From positions 1 through 64,000 of the forward strand of contig NZ_LZLY01000058.1 in the NCBI RefSeq assembly GCF_001673535.1: DNA of 64,000 nucleotides, in the 5' to 3' direction. Numbering within the stretch: position 1 is the first letter of the stretch; every line of letters starts with the position of its first letter. Under the pieces are notes generated by a model. It made no database searches. It was not told the origin of the DNA and saw nothing but the letters and a program-made list of their open reading frames with translations. The position numbers were made by a program, and so were the translations under genes. Positions 12,568-20,594 of this stretch are shown here, piece after piece. Source of the stretch: Mycobacterium sp. 1081908.1. Lineage in GTDB: Bacteria > Actinomycetota > Actinomycetes > Mycobacteriales > Mycobacteriaceae.

Positions 12568-13485
12568 TTACAGCCCCACGACCGGGCGAAGGGCTTCGCC
12601 GGCCGCGGTGATGACGCCCGGTGTGTAGAACGGCATGTTGATGATCACCCCGGAGATCCCGGCGTCGATGACCTTGGTCTTGATTTGCTCGGCAACCGAC
12701 TCCGCGCTGCCGACGACCATCCGCTGGGCCATCTCGGCGGGGATCTGGTCGGCGTCGAAGTTCTCGTCGACGACCGCCGTGGTCAGGGTGCTGGTCTCCA
12801 GGGTGGCCGGGTCGCGGCCGATCTCTTCGCATCGCTCCCGCACGACCTTCAGCTTGGCGGGCAGCTCGTCGAACCCGGCGATGACGTTGAGGTGGTCGAA
12901 GTGGCGCGCGGCCAGCGGGATCGTCTTCTTCTCCCCGCTGCCGCCGATCATCAACGGAATGTGGTCGCGGAAGCGGGGATTGGCCATGGCCTCCTTGGCC
13001 TGATACCACTTGCCGGAGAAGGTCGGCCGTTCGCCCTTGATCATCGGCAGGATGATCTGCAGCGCCTCCTCGAGCCGGTTGAACCTGTCGGTGAAGGTGC
13101 CGAATTCGAAGCCCAGCTGATCGTGCTCGAGTTCGAACCAGCCGGTGCCGATGCCCAGGATGGCCCGGCCCTGGCTCACCACGTCCAGCGTGGTGATGAT
13201 CTTGGCGAGCAGCGTCGGATTGCGATACGTGTTGCCGGTCACCAGGGTGCCAAGCTGCACCCGTTCGGTCGCGGTGGCCAACGCGGCCAGCGCGGTGTAG
13301 GCCTCCAGCATCGGCTGATCGGGATCGCCCAACATGGGCAATTGGTAGAAGTGGTCCATGACGAAGACCGAGTCGAATCCGGCCGCCTCGGCCTCTTGAG
13401 CCTGGGCGACAACGGTGGGGAAGAGCTTGTCCACCCCGGTGCCGTAGGAAAAGTTGGGAATTTGCAAACCAAGTCGGATAGCCAC
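12568..13485 (-). CDS. Luciferase-like F420-dependent oxidoreductase, Rv1855c type
   Basis: 305 residues with the bacterial-luciferase TIM-barrel pattern: LGLQIPNFSYG at the first strand, AEAAGFDSVFVMDHFYQLP, ERVQLGTLVTGNTYRNPTLLAKIITTLDVVSQGRAILGIGTGWFELEHDQLGFEF, and PLMIGGSGEKKTIPLAARHFDHLNVI. Many mycobacterial members use cofactor F420; the substrate is unknown. The GTG giving MAIRLGLQIPNF was chosen because relatives begin at this point; two other in-frame GTG codons lie 9 and 18 bases upstream and none has a strong ribosome site. It sits upstream of ndh on the same strand, separated by the ndh regulatory region. Confidence 0.88.
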   Translation of the reverse strand: MAIRLGLQIPNFSYGTGVDKLFPTVVAQAQEAEAAGFDSVFVMDHFYQLPMLGDPDQPMLEAYTALAALATATERVQLGTLVTGNTYRNPTLLAKIITTLDVVSQGRAILGIGTGWFELEHDQLGFEFGTFTDRFNRLEEALQIILPMIKGERPTFSGKWYQAKEAMANPRFRDHIPLMIGGSGEKKTIPLAARHFDHLNVIAGFDELPAKLKVVRERCEEIGRDPATLETSTLTTAVVDENFDADQIPAEMAQRMVVGSAESVAEQIKTKVIDAGISGVIINMPFYTPGVITAAGEALRPVVGL

Positions 13486-13548
13486 GTTGTTCACCGTAGC
13501 CACCGGCCCGGTATCAGAACCAGGGTGTGAAACGGATGCGATTCAGCC

Positions 13549-14226
13549 TCAGGCGAAACGGGCCAGCGCGCCGTGGCTGACATGCAGCGTCTGGCCGGTG
13601 ATGTGGCGGGCCGCCGGGGTGGTGAGGAACAGCGCCAGGCGGGCGACCTCCGCGGCGACCGTCGGCGGCGTGCGCGACAGCCCGTCGTAACCGGCCTGCG
13701 CGCTGCGCCCGCTGGCCACGGTGTTGACGGTGATCCCGCGGGTGCCGAAAGCCTCCGCCTGCCCGGCGGTCCAATTCGACAGCGTCGCCTTGATCGCGGC
13801 GTCGATGCTTCCCGCGGGCGGGTTCTCGGGCACCACGCTGATGATCGAGCCACCCGAGCGAAGGTTGTCGCCGACGGCCTGCACGGTCAGCGCCACGGAC
13901 AGCACCGTGGCATCGAGGGAGTCGCGCCAGGCTTTGGCGGTGTCGGCCATCGAGTAGGTGCGGGGGTCGCCCGGGTCCCAGGCCGGCGCCGGCACGTTGA
14001 CGATGGTGTCGAGGTGATGGGGGAACAGTCCGCGCGCCTCGGCGAGGCTCGCCGGGTCGGTGGTGTCGCAGACGATGGCGTCCACGTCGAGTTCCTTGGC
14101 GGCGATCTCGAGATCGCTGCGCCGTGCGCCCACGAGGGTCACCTTGTGACCGTCGTCGCGGAAACCCTCGGCCACAGTGCGCCCCAGCTCCGTGTCGCCC
14201 CCGGTGACCAGAACTTCCACTGCCAT
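13549..14226 (-). CDS. Atypical short-chain dehydrogenase-like protein, Rv1856c type
   Basis: 225 residues. The Rossmann start is recognisable (VLVTGGDTELGRTVAEGFRDDGHKVTLVG), as is the SDR C-terminal pattern (GITVNTVASG, TGQTLHVSHGALARF). The catalytic YxxxK is not intact: the expected helix reads SIDAAIKATLSNWTAGQAEAF, keeping Lys without the Tyr. The NNAG motif is replaced by VNVPAPAW. It is therefore probably a non-catalytic or altered SDR. The ATG has GAGGAGG just upstream. A 14-bp palindrome lies immediately upstream of the ribosome site, suggesting repressor control. Confidence 0.85.
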   Translation of the reverse strand: MAVEVLVTGGDTELGRTVAEGFRDDGHKVTLVGARRSDLEIAAKELDVDAIVCDTTDPASLAEARGLFPHHLDTIVNVPAPAWDPGDPRTYSMADTAKAWRDSLDATVLSVALTVQAVGDNLRSGGSIISVVPENPPAGSIDAAIKATLSNWTAGQAEAFGTRGITVNTVASGRSAQAGYDGLSRTPPTVAAEVARLALFLTTPAARHITGQTLHVSHGALARFA

Positions 14227-14237
14227 GACCTCCTCGT

Positions 14238-14251
14238 GTTCAACGTTGAAC
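14238..14251. promoter_or_regulatory. 14-bp perfect palindrome upstream of the Rv1856c-like gene
   Basis: GTTCAACGTTGAAC is perfectly symmetric, starts 12 bases upstream of the SDR-like start codon and abuts its Shine-Dalgarno sequence. It resembles operators of TetR-family repressors. No TetR gene is adjacent, so the regulator is unknown. Confidence 0.5.
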
Positions 14252-14437
14252 CCAGCAGCTGCCTGGATCTCAGCGCGTTTATGGCATAAATCTAAGAAGA
14301 TGTTACTGGACGGTAGCTAGTCCGCGAAACTCCGGGCCCCGCGACGCGCGGATTATTTGCATAACTATTCGGCCGTCACTTTTTTGCGGCGGTCAGCAGC
14401 CGGGCGGACCGCATCGTCGGCGGACTAGGGTGCACTC

Positions 14438-15235
14438 ATGCGGCGGACCGGGATCGTGAGCGGTTTGGTTTCGACCCTGCTGGTGCCGGGGCTGGCGGTG
14501 GGCCTGCTCGCGTGCGGCTCGAAAACGCCGTCGTCGTCGCCCGGTCAGCCCGCCCAGCCGTCCGGAAAGGTCGTGGTTTTCGCCGCGGCCTCGCTGAAGC
14601 CGGCGTTCGGTCAGATCAGCGAGCGGTTCAAGGCCCAAAACCCCGGAAGCACAGTCGATTTCGAGTTCGCGGGTTCATCCGAGCTCGCCACCCAGTTGAC
14701 TCAGGGCGCGACGGCCGACGTCTTCGCGTCGGCGGACACCGCGCAGATGGACACGGTCGCCCGGGCGGGCCTGCTAGCCGGCAACCCGACGAACTTCGCC
14801 TCGAACACACTGGTCATCGTCACGGCACCGGGCAACCCGAAGAAGGTCGGGTCCTTCGCCGACCTCGCCAAGCCGGGGCTGAGCGTGGTGATCTGCCAGA
14901 GGCCGGTGCCGTGCGGATCGGCGACCCAGCGCATCGAGAACGGCACCGGCGTGCGACTCAGCCCGGTCAGCGAGGAACTCAACGTGACCGACGTCCTCAA
15001 CAAGGTCACCACCGGGCAGGCCGACGCGGGGCTGGTGTACGTCACCGACGCTCACAGCGCCGGGAACAAGGTGGCGACGGTGAACTTCCCGGAGGCCGCC
15101 GGCGCGGTCAACGTCTATCCGATCGCGGTGTTGAGGAACGCCACGCAGGCCACGCTGGCCCAAAAGTTCGTGGCGATGGTGACCGGTGACCCCGGTCAGA
15201 ACATCCTGGCCCAGTCGGGCTTCGCCAAGCCCTGA
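14438..15235 (+). CDS. modA: Molybdate ABC transporter substrate-binding lipoprotein ModA
   Basis: 265 residues. The signal peptide ends in the lipobox LLAC (Cys about 26), so the mature protein is lipid-anchored on the outer face of the membrane. The binding fold shows VVVFAAASLKPAFGQISERF, VDFEFAGSSELATQLTQGATADVFASAD and PGLSVVICQRPVPCGSAT, typical of ModA, which captures molybdate or tungstate. First gene of modABC; the ModB start follows three bases after the stop. The roughly 210-bp upstream region is shared with the divergent SDR-like gene. Confidence 0.95.
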   Translation: MRRTGIVSGLVSTLLVPGLAVGLLACGSKTPSSSPGQPAQPSGKVVVFAAASLKPAFGQISERFKAQNPGSTVDFEFAGSSELATQLTQGATADVFASADTAQMDTVARAGLLAGNPTNFASNTLVIVTAPGNPKKVGSFADLAKPGLSVVICQRPVPCGSATQRIENGTGVRLSPVSEELNVTDVLNKVTTGQADAGLVYVTDAHSAGNKVATVNFPEAAGAVNVYPIAVLRNATQATLAQKFVAMVTGDPGQNILAQSGFAKP

Positions 15236-15238
15236 CCC

Positions 15239-16030
15239 GTGCACCGACCTATGGATCTGCCGCGGTGGGTGTACGTCCCCGCCGCGGCGGGGACCGCGTT
15301 CGTGGTCGTGCCCCTGATAGCGATCGCGGTCAAGGTTGACTGGCCGAACTTCTGGTCGCTGATCACCAGCCCCTCGTCGCGGACGGCGCTGCTGCTGAGC
15401 CTCAAGACCGCCGCCGCCAGCACCGCCCTGTGCGTGCTGCTGGGCGTCCCGATGGCGCTGGTGCTCGCCCGCAGCACGGCGCGCGGGGTCCGGTTGCTTA
15501 GGCCACTGATCCTGCTGCCGTTGGTGCTGCCGCCGGTGGTGGGCGGCATCGCGTTGCTCTATGCGTTCGGTCGGCTCGGATTGATCGGGCGATACCTCGA
15601 GGCCGGCGGGGTCAGCATCGCCTTCAGTACGACCGCGGTGGTGCTGGCGCAGACGTTCGTCTCGCTGCCGTTTCTCGTCATTTCCCTCGAGGGCGCCGCG
15701 CGCACCGCGGGAGCCGACTACGAGGTGGTGGCGGCGACGCTGGGGGCGCGGCCGAGCACGATCTGGTGGCGGGTGACCCTGCCGCTGCTGCTGCCCGGAC
15801 TGACGTCGGGGGCGGTGCTGGCGTTCGCCCGCTCGCTGGGCGAGTTCGGCGCGACGCTGACGTTCGCCGGCTCCCGCCAGGGTGTCACCCGAACGCTGCC
15901 GCTGGAGATCTACCTGCAGCGGGTGAGCGACGCGGACGCGGCGGTGGCGCTGTCGATCCTGCTGGTGGCGGTGGCGGCGGTGGTGGTGCTCGGACTGGGC
16001 GCGCGCCGGCTCACCGGGGTGTCCGCATGA
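15239..16030 (+). CDS. modB: Molybdate ABC transporter permease ModB
   Basis: 263 residues with about six membrane helices ([72 protein letters not shown]). The cytoplasmic EAA loop for contact with ModC is present ([37 protein letters not shown]). It opens with GTG three bases after the modA stop. The 3' end overlaps modC by four bases (ATGA), indicating translational coupling. Confidence 0.95.
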   Translation: MHRPMDLPRWVYVPAAAGTAFVVVPLIAIAVKVDWPNFWSLITSPSSRTALLLSLKTAAASTALCVLLGVPMALVLARSTARGVRLLRPLILLPLVLPPVVGGIALLYAFGRLGLIGRYLEAGGVSIAFSTTAVVLAQTFVSLPFLVISLEGAARTAGADYEVVAATLGARPSTIWWRVTLPLLLPGLTSGAVLAFARSLGEFGATLTFAGSRQGVTRTLPLEIYLQRVSDADAAVALSILLVAVAAVVVLGLGARRLTGVSA

Positions 16031-17124
16031 GCGAGTTGCGGATCCGCGCGGTCGTCGCCGACCGCGGCCTGGATGTGGAGTTCTCGGTGTCGGCGGGCGA
16101 GGTACTCGCCGTCCTCGGACCCAACGGCGCCGGCAAGTCGACCGCCCTGCACGTCATCGCGGGGCTGCTCCGACCCGACGAGGGCGTCGTGCGGCTGGGC
16201 GACCGGGTGTTGACCGACACCGCGGCCGGCGTGCACCTGGCGACACACGACCGCCGGGTGGGGTTGCTGCTGCAGGACCCGTTGCTGTTTCCGCACCTGA
16301 GCGTCGCCGCGAACGTGGCGTTCGGACCGCACAGCCGCCGGGGAGCGTTCCGCTTCGCTCGCGCCGACAGGAAGGCGACGGCGCTGCGCTGGCTGCGCGA
16401 GGTGGACGCCGAGCGCCTCGCCGACCGGAAGCCGCGAGAGCTCTCCGGCGGTCAAGCCCAGCGGGTCGCGATCGCCCGCGCCCTGGCGGCCGAACCCGAC
16501 GTTTTGCTGCTCGACGAGCCGCTGGCCGGGCTCGACGTCGCCGCGGCCGCGGGCGTCCGCGCGGCGCTGCGCGACGTCGTCACCCGCACCGGCTGCGCGG
16601 TCATCCTGATCACCCACGACCTGCTCGACGTGTTCACGCTGGCCGATCGAGTGTTGGTGCTCGAGTCGGGCAGGATCGCCGAAATCGGACCGGTGGCAGA
16701 CGTTCTCACGGCGCCACGCAGTCACTTCGGCGCCCGCATCGCGGGCATCAACCTGGTCAACGGCACCGTCGGAACCGACGGCTCGCTGCACGACCGCGCC
16801 GGCGCCCGCTGGTATGCGAACCCGGCCCAGGAGCTGGACGCCCAGCTGGTCAACGCGGTCGCCGTGTTCCCGCCCACGGCCGTGTCCGTCTACCGGGAGC
16901 GGCCGCGCGGCAGCCCCCGCAACACCGTCGAGGTGACGGTCGCGGAGCTGGACGCCCACGGGTCCGCCGTCCTGGTGCGGGGCCGGGAACAGTCCGACGG
17001 CGCCCCGGGGCTGGCCGCTGAAATCACCGCGGACGCCGCCGCCGAGCTGCGGCTGACGCCGGGGGAGCGCGTGTGGTTCTCCGTCAAGGCCCACGAGGTG
17101 ACGCTGTACCCGGCGCCGCACTGA
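16027..17124 (+). CDS. modC: Molybdate ABC transporter ATPase ModC
   Basis: 365 residues. The ABC domain has Walker A GPNGAGKS at 31-38, Q-loop [14 protein letters not shown], signature [15 protein letters not shown] near 139, Walker [13 protein letters not shown] near 160 and the switch His in [12 protein letters not shown]-terminal TOBE/Mop domain (from about 290, [20 protein letters not shown] to [13 protein letters not shown]) binds molybdate and gives product inhibition in this family. Supplies Mo for molybdopterin enzymes. Last gene of the modABC operon. Confidence 0.95.
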   Translation: MSELRIRAVVADRGLDVEFSVSAGEVLAVLGPNGAGKSTALHVIAGLLRPDEGVVRLGDRVLTDTAAGVHLATHDRRVGLLLQDPLLFPHLSVAANVAFGPHSRRGAFRFARADRKATALRWLREVDAERLADRKPRELSGGQAQRVAIARALAAEPDVLLLDEPLAGLDVAAAAGVRAALRDVVTRTGCAVILITHDLLDVFTLADRVLVLESGRIAEIGPVADVLTAPRSHFGARIAGINLVNGTVGTDGSLHDRAGARWYANPAQELDAQLVNAVAVFPPTAVSVYRERPRGSPRNTVEVTVAELDAHGSAVLVRGREQSDGAPGLAAEITADAAAELRLTPGERVWFSVKAHEVTLYPAPH

Positions 17125-17225
17125 CTGACCTGCGCCGACGCGAGCAAGGTTGCACATCGACAACATCGCAAGAACCGCCGCACGGCACCCTTGCGTCACA
17201 GCCGTAACGCGGTAGGTTCGTCGCC

Positions 17226-18227
17226 ATGGATCAGGTGGACCCGAACTCGACACGTCGGAAAGGGCTGTGGGCGACGCTGGCGATCGCCGCGGTGACCAGT
17301 GCCAGCGCCGTCGCCATCGCCTTACCTGCGACCTCCAGCGCCGACCCCGAGGTTCCGACGCCGGTCCCGCCAAGCACGACAACGGCCGCACCGGCGCCCG
17401 GGTCGCCGACGCCCACGACCCCCCCGCCGCCGGGCGCGCCGGGATCGCCGCAGCCCCAGCCGGGCGACCCCAACGCGGCGCCGCCCCCGCCGGTCGATCC
17501 GAACGCGCCGCCGCCGCCTCCCGTCGACCCCAACGCGGGCCGGATCGGCAACGCCGTCGGCGGCTTCAGCTTCGTCCTCCCCGCCGGCTGGGTGGAGTCC
17601 GATGCGACCCACCTCGATTACGGTTCGGAGTTGCTCAGCAAGACCACCGGCCAGCCGCCGGCGCCGGGGCAGGCGCCGCCGGTCGCCAACGACACCCGCA
17701 TCGTGATGGGCCGGCTGGACCAAAAGCTTTACGCCAGTGCCGAAGCCAGCGACGCCAAGGCCGCCGTCCGGCTGGGCTCGGACATGGGTGAGTTCTTCAT
17801 GCCCTATCCCGGCACCCGGATCAACCAGGGCGCCACCCCGCTGACGGGCGCGAACGGCATCACCGGAAGCGCGTCGTACTACGAGGTGAAGTTCAGCGAC
17901 CCGTCCAAGCCGAACGGTCAGATCTGGACCGGCGTGGTCAGCGGGCCCTCGGCGGGCAACGGGCCACCGCAGCGCTGGTTCGTGGTGTGGCTCGGGACCT
18001 CGAACGACGCGGTGGACCAGGGCGGCGCGAAGGCGCTGGCCGAGTCGATCCAGCCCTGGACACCGCCGGCGGCCCCCGCCCCGGCGCCGGGCGCCCCCGG
18101 GGCCGCTCCCGGCGCACCCGGCGCTCCGGCGCCCGCCCCCGGCGCACCGGCACCCGCGCCCGCGCCGGGTCAAGCGCCCGCCGGCGACGTCGCTCCCGCC
18201 GCGGCGCCGACGCCGCAGCGGGCCTGA
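17226..18227 (+). CDS. apa: Alanine/proline-rich secreted antigen Apa (fibronectin attachment protein)
   Basis: 333 residues, the 45/47-kDa mycobacterial glycoprotein once called ModD. A signal peptide ([28 protein letters not shown]) precedes [10 protein letters not shown] Pro/Ala/Gly-rich low-complexity stretch (about 45-105, with PPPVDPNA repeats) is followed by a globular middle ([32 protein letters not shown] to [29 protein letters not shown]) and a second Pro/Ala-rich tail. Homologues are O-mannosylated, bind fibronectin and are major T-cell antigens. It follows modC by about 100 bases with its own leader; the modD name reflects position, not molybdate function. Intrinsic terminator downstream. 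Confidence 0.93.
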   Translation: MDQVDPNSTRRKGLWATLAIAAVTSASAVAIALPATSSADPEVPTPVPPSTTTAAPAPGSPTPTTPPPPGAPGSPQPQPGDPNAAPPPPVDPNAPPPPPVDPNAGRIGNAVGGFSFVLPAGWVESDATHLDYGSELLSKTTGQPPAPGQAPPVANDTRIVMGRLDQKLYASAEASDAKAAVRLGSDMGEFFMPYPGTRINQGATPLTGANGITGSASYYEVKFSDPSKPNGQIWTGVVSGPSAGNGPPQRWFVVWLGTSNDAVDQGGAKALAESIQPWTPPAAPAPAPGAPGAAPGAPGAPAPAPGAPAPAPAPGQAPAGDVAPAAAPTPQRA

Positions 18228-18253
18228 CCGTCCTTCCCGGCTCGCGCCGGTGC

Positions 18254-18286
18254 GCCCAATCGCGATCAATTGGGCATATGTTTTAT
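18254..18286 (+). terminator. Intrinsic terminator after apa
   Basis: GCCCAAT (18254-18260) pairs with ATTGGGC (18269-18275) across an 8-base loop and is followed by the T-rich ATATGTTTTATA. It begins 26 bases after the apa stop codon. Confidence 0.65.
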
Positions 18287-18315
18287 AAGCGGAAATCGGG
18301 TACTCCCACAGCACG

Positions 18316-18338
18316 GCCCAGCGGTTCCGCTGGGCTTT
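18316..18338 (+). other. Leader hairpin before the GlsB-like gene
   Basis: GCCCAGCGG (18316-18324) pairs perfectly with CCGCTGGGC (18327-18335) across a TT, then TTT. It lies about 25 bases upstream of the start codon and just before the Shine-Dalgarno sequence. It could be a second terminator for apa read-through or a structured leader of the next gene; sequence alone does not decide. Confidence 0.5.
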
Positions 18339-18362
18339 GCCAGCGATTGCAAGGAGACCCGC

Positions 18363-18665
18363 ATGGACGTCATCGCAGCAACCGAAGTTCTCGCCCGGTC
18401 ATCCACGCTGACCAGCGTCGGTTGGATCGGCTACATCATCATCGGCGGCCTGGCCGGCGCACTCGCCAGCAGGATCATCAGGGGCAGCGGGGCCGGCATC
18501 CTGATGGACATCGTGATCGGCATCGTCGGCGCGTTGATCGGCGGCTTCATCCTGAGCTTCTTCGTCAACACCGCCGGCGGCGGGATCATCTTCACCTTCT
18601 TCACCGCGCTGCTCGGCGCGCTCATCCTGCTGTGGGTCGTCGGTATGGTGCGCCACCGCGCCTGA
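18363..18665 (+). CDS. GlsB/YeaQ/YmgE-family small membrane protein, Rv1861 type
   Basis: 100 residues, nearly all membrane helix: VGWIGYIIIGGLAGALASRIIRGSGAGILMDIVIGIVGALIGGF, then IIFTFFTALLGALILLWVVGMV. The Gly-rich GG..AG.. and IVGALIGG patterns are those of the transglycosylase-associated family, small stress-induced proteins of unclear function. AAGGAGA six bases before the ATG fixes the start; the longer frame upstream runs through the leader hairpin. The short intergenic distance to adhA could allow co-transcription. Confidence 0.9.
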   Translation: MDVIAATEVLARSSTLTSVGWIGYIIIGGLAGALASRIIRGSGAGILMDIVIGIVGALIGGFILSFFVNTAGGGIIFTFFTALLGALILLWVVGMVRHRA

Positions 18666-18713
18666 TCGCGGCTAACCCATTGCGGCCGTGACGAATAGCG
18701 GCAGGATGTAGTG

Positions 18714-19742
18714 ATGGCCTCGGCGGTGACGACCACGACGATGCGCGCGTGGCGAGTGCGCCGCCCCGGCCCCATGGAGACCGGCCCACTCGAGCAGGTC
18801 ACCGCCGAGGTGCCAAGACCGGAACCGTCGGAGTTGCTGGTCGCGGTGCGCGCGTGCGGCGTGTGCCGCACCGACCTGCACGTCACCGAGGGCGACCTCC
18901 CGGTGCACCGCGAGGCGGTGACGCCCGGGCACGAGGTGGTGGGGGAGGTCGTCGAAGTCGGCGCCGGCGCGGGTGACGGATTCGAACCCGGGGACCGGGT
19001 CGGCATCGCCTGGCTGCGCCACACCTGCGGCGTGTGCAAATACTGCCACGGCGGCAACGAGAACCTGTGCCCGCAATCCCGCTACACCGGCTGGGACGCC
19101 GACGGCGGATACGCCGAATTCGCCACCGTTCCAGCCGCTTTCGCGCACCACCTGCCGAGCGGTTACAGCGACAGCGAGCTGGCGCCGTTGCTGTGCGCCG
19201 GCATCATCGGATACCGATCCCTGCTGCGCGCCGAGCTGCCGCCGGGCGGACGGCTGGGCCTCTACGGATTCGGCGGCAGCGCCCACATCACCGCGCAGGT
19301 CGCGTTGGCGCAGGGCGCCGAGGTGCACGTGATGACCCGCGGGGCCGAGGCGCGCGAGCTGGCGCTGGGACTCGGCGCCGCGTCGGCCCAGGGCGCGGCC
19401 GATCCGCCGCCGGTGCCGCTGGACGCCGCGATCCTGTTCGCGCCCGTCGGCGAGCTGGTGCTGCCCGCGGTGGAGGCGCTGGACCGCGGCGGCACCCTGG
19501 CGATCGCGGGAATCCACCTGTCCGACATCCCGGCCCTGAACTACCAGCGTCACCTGTTCCAGGAGCGCCAGGTCCGATCGGTCACGTCGAACACCCGGGC
19601 CGATGCGCGGGCCTTTCTCGACTTCGCCGGCAAGCACCACATCGAGGTGACCGCGCCGGAATATCCGCTTGACCAGGCCGACGAGGCCCTCACCGATCTG
19701 AGCGCCGGCCGGATCGCGGGCGCCGCGGTGCTGCTCGTCTGA
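18714..19742 (+). CDS. adhA: Zinc-dependent alcohol dehydrogenase AdhA
   Basis: 342-residue medium-chain dehydrogenase. Catalytic zinc ligands are in [11 protein letters not shown] and [15 protein letters not shown] structural zinc lobe [17 protein letters not shown] carries four Cys. The coenzyme domain shows [30 protein letters not shown], in which the Rossmann GxGxxG is altered to GFGGSA. Probably oxidises primary alcohols or reduces aldehydes with NAD(P). The ATG with AGGA seven bases upstream was chosen over the GTG immediately before it. Convergent with the CPBP gene, with only seven bases between the stops. Confidence 0.9.
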   Translation: MASAVTTTTMRAWRVRRPGPMETGPLEQVTAEVPRPEPSELLVAVRACGVCRTDLHVTEGDLPVHREAVTPGHEVVGEVVEVGAGAGDGFEPGDRVGIAWLRHTCGVCKYCHGGNENLCPQSRYTGWDADGGYAEFATVPAAFAHHLPSGYSDSELAPLLCAGIIGYRSLLRAELPPGGRLGLYGFGGSAHITAQVALAQGAEVHVMTRGAEARELALGLGAASAQGAADPPPVPLDAAILFAPVGELVLPAVEALDRGGTLAIAGIHLSDIPALNYQRHLFQERQVRSVTSNTRADARAFLDFAGKHHIEVTAPEYPLDQADEALTDLSAGRIAGAAVLLV

Positions 19743-19749
19743 GCGGGCC

Positions 19750-20490
19750 TCAGGTCGACAGGTGCCAGACCAGCGCCGCGGCCAGGGCGCCGAGCCCGTT
19801 CAGCGACCAGTGCAGCGCGATCGGCGCGATCAGGCTGCCGCTTCGCCGGCGCAGCCAGCTGAAGACGAAGCCGGCCGCCCCGGTCGCCAGCACCGCCAGC
19901 GTCACCCCGGCCACCATCCCAGCGAACCCGCCGCCCAACAGCCGGGTGAAGCCGACGTTGTTGCTGGTGAGCCCCAGCGAGGTGGCGACGTGCCACAGGC
20001 CGAACAGCAGCGACCCGCCCAGCGCCACCCCCCGAAAACCCCAGGCGCGGTTCAGCGCGCCGTGCAGCACGCCGCGAAACGCCAGCTCCTCCGGGATCAC
20101 GGTCTGCAGCGGGATGATCACCATCGAGGCGATCAGCGCGCCGGAGATCGTGGCGTAATGGTTGTTCAGGAACATCGGCCGGGTCGCCGGCAACACGATC
20201 CCGATCGCGATCACCGACGCCACGACCGCCACGGCGCCCAGCGCGTACGCCAGCCCGGGCCTCCAGTGTTCGCGGCCAAGCCCGAGATCCGTCCAGCCCA
20301 GCCCGCGGTAGCGCATCAACGCGACGAGCCCGACGGCGGCGGCCGGGACGGTCGCGATGCTCGCCCACGGCGTGGTGAAGTGCGCGATGAGGTTGGTGAG
20401 CACTAGCACGGCGACCACCACGACGATGTCGAGATGGATGCGGAACCGGTGTAGCGCCGACGGCTGTGCGGCAGCGGTGGCGTCGGGCAT
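19750..20490 (-). CDS. CPBP-family intramembrane metalloprotease, Rv1863c type
   Basis: 246 residues with about seven membrane segments. The Abi/CPBP motifs are in order: EELAFRGVLHGALNRAWG (EExxxR), FGLWHVATSLGL (FxxxH) and PIALHWSLNGLG (HxxxN), which form the membrane-embedded metal site. The family includes CAAX-processing proteases and bacteriocin-immunity proteins; the mycobacterial substrate is unknown. The ATG opens with a hydrophilic N-terminus followed by the helix IVVVVAVLVLTNLIAHF. Confidence 0.9.
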   Translation of the reverse strand: MPDATAAAQPSALHRFRIHLDIVVVVAVLVLTNLIAHFTTPWASIATVPAAAVGLVALMRYRGLGWTDLGLGREHWRPGLAYALGAVAVVASVIAIGIVLPATRPMFLNNHYATISGALIASMVIIPLQTVIPEELAFRGVLHGALNRAWGFRGVALGGSLLFGLWHVATSLGLTSNNVGFTRLLGGGFAGMVAGVTLAVLATGAAGFVFSWLRRRSGSLIAPIALHWSLNGLGALAAALVWHLST

Positions 20491-20594
20491 CCGGCAAGTT
20501 TACCCGCGGCCCGGCGCCCACATCCGTTCCGCGCGAGCGTGCGCGTTTGTACAGGGACACGCCGACAAGGCCGTCATTCTGCACACGCTCGCGG

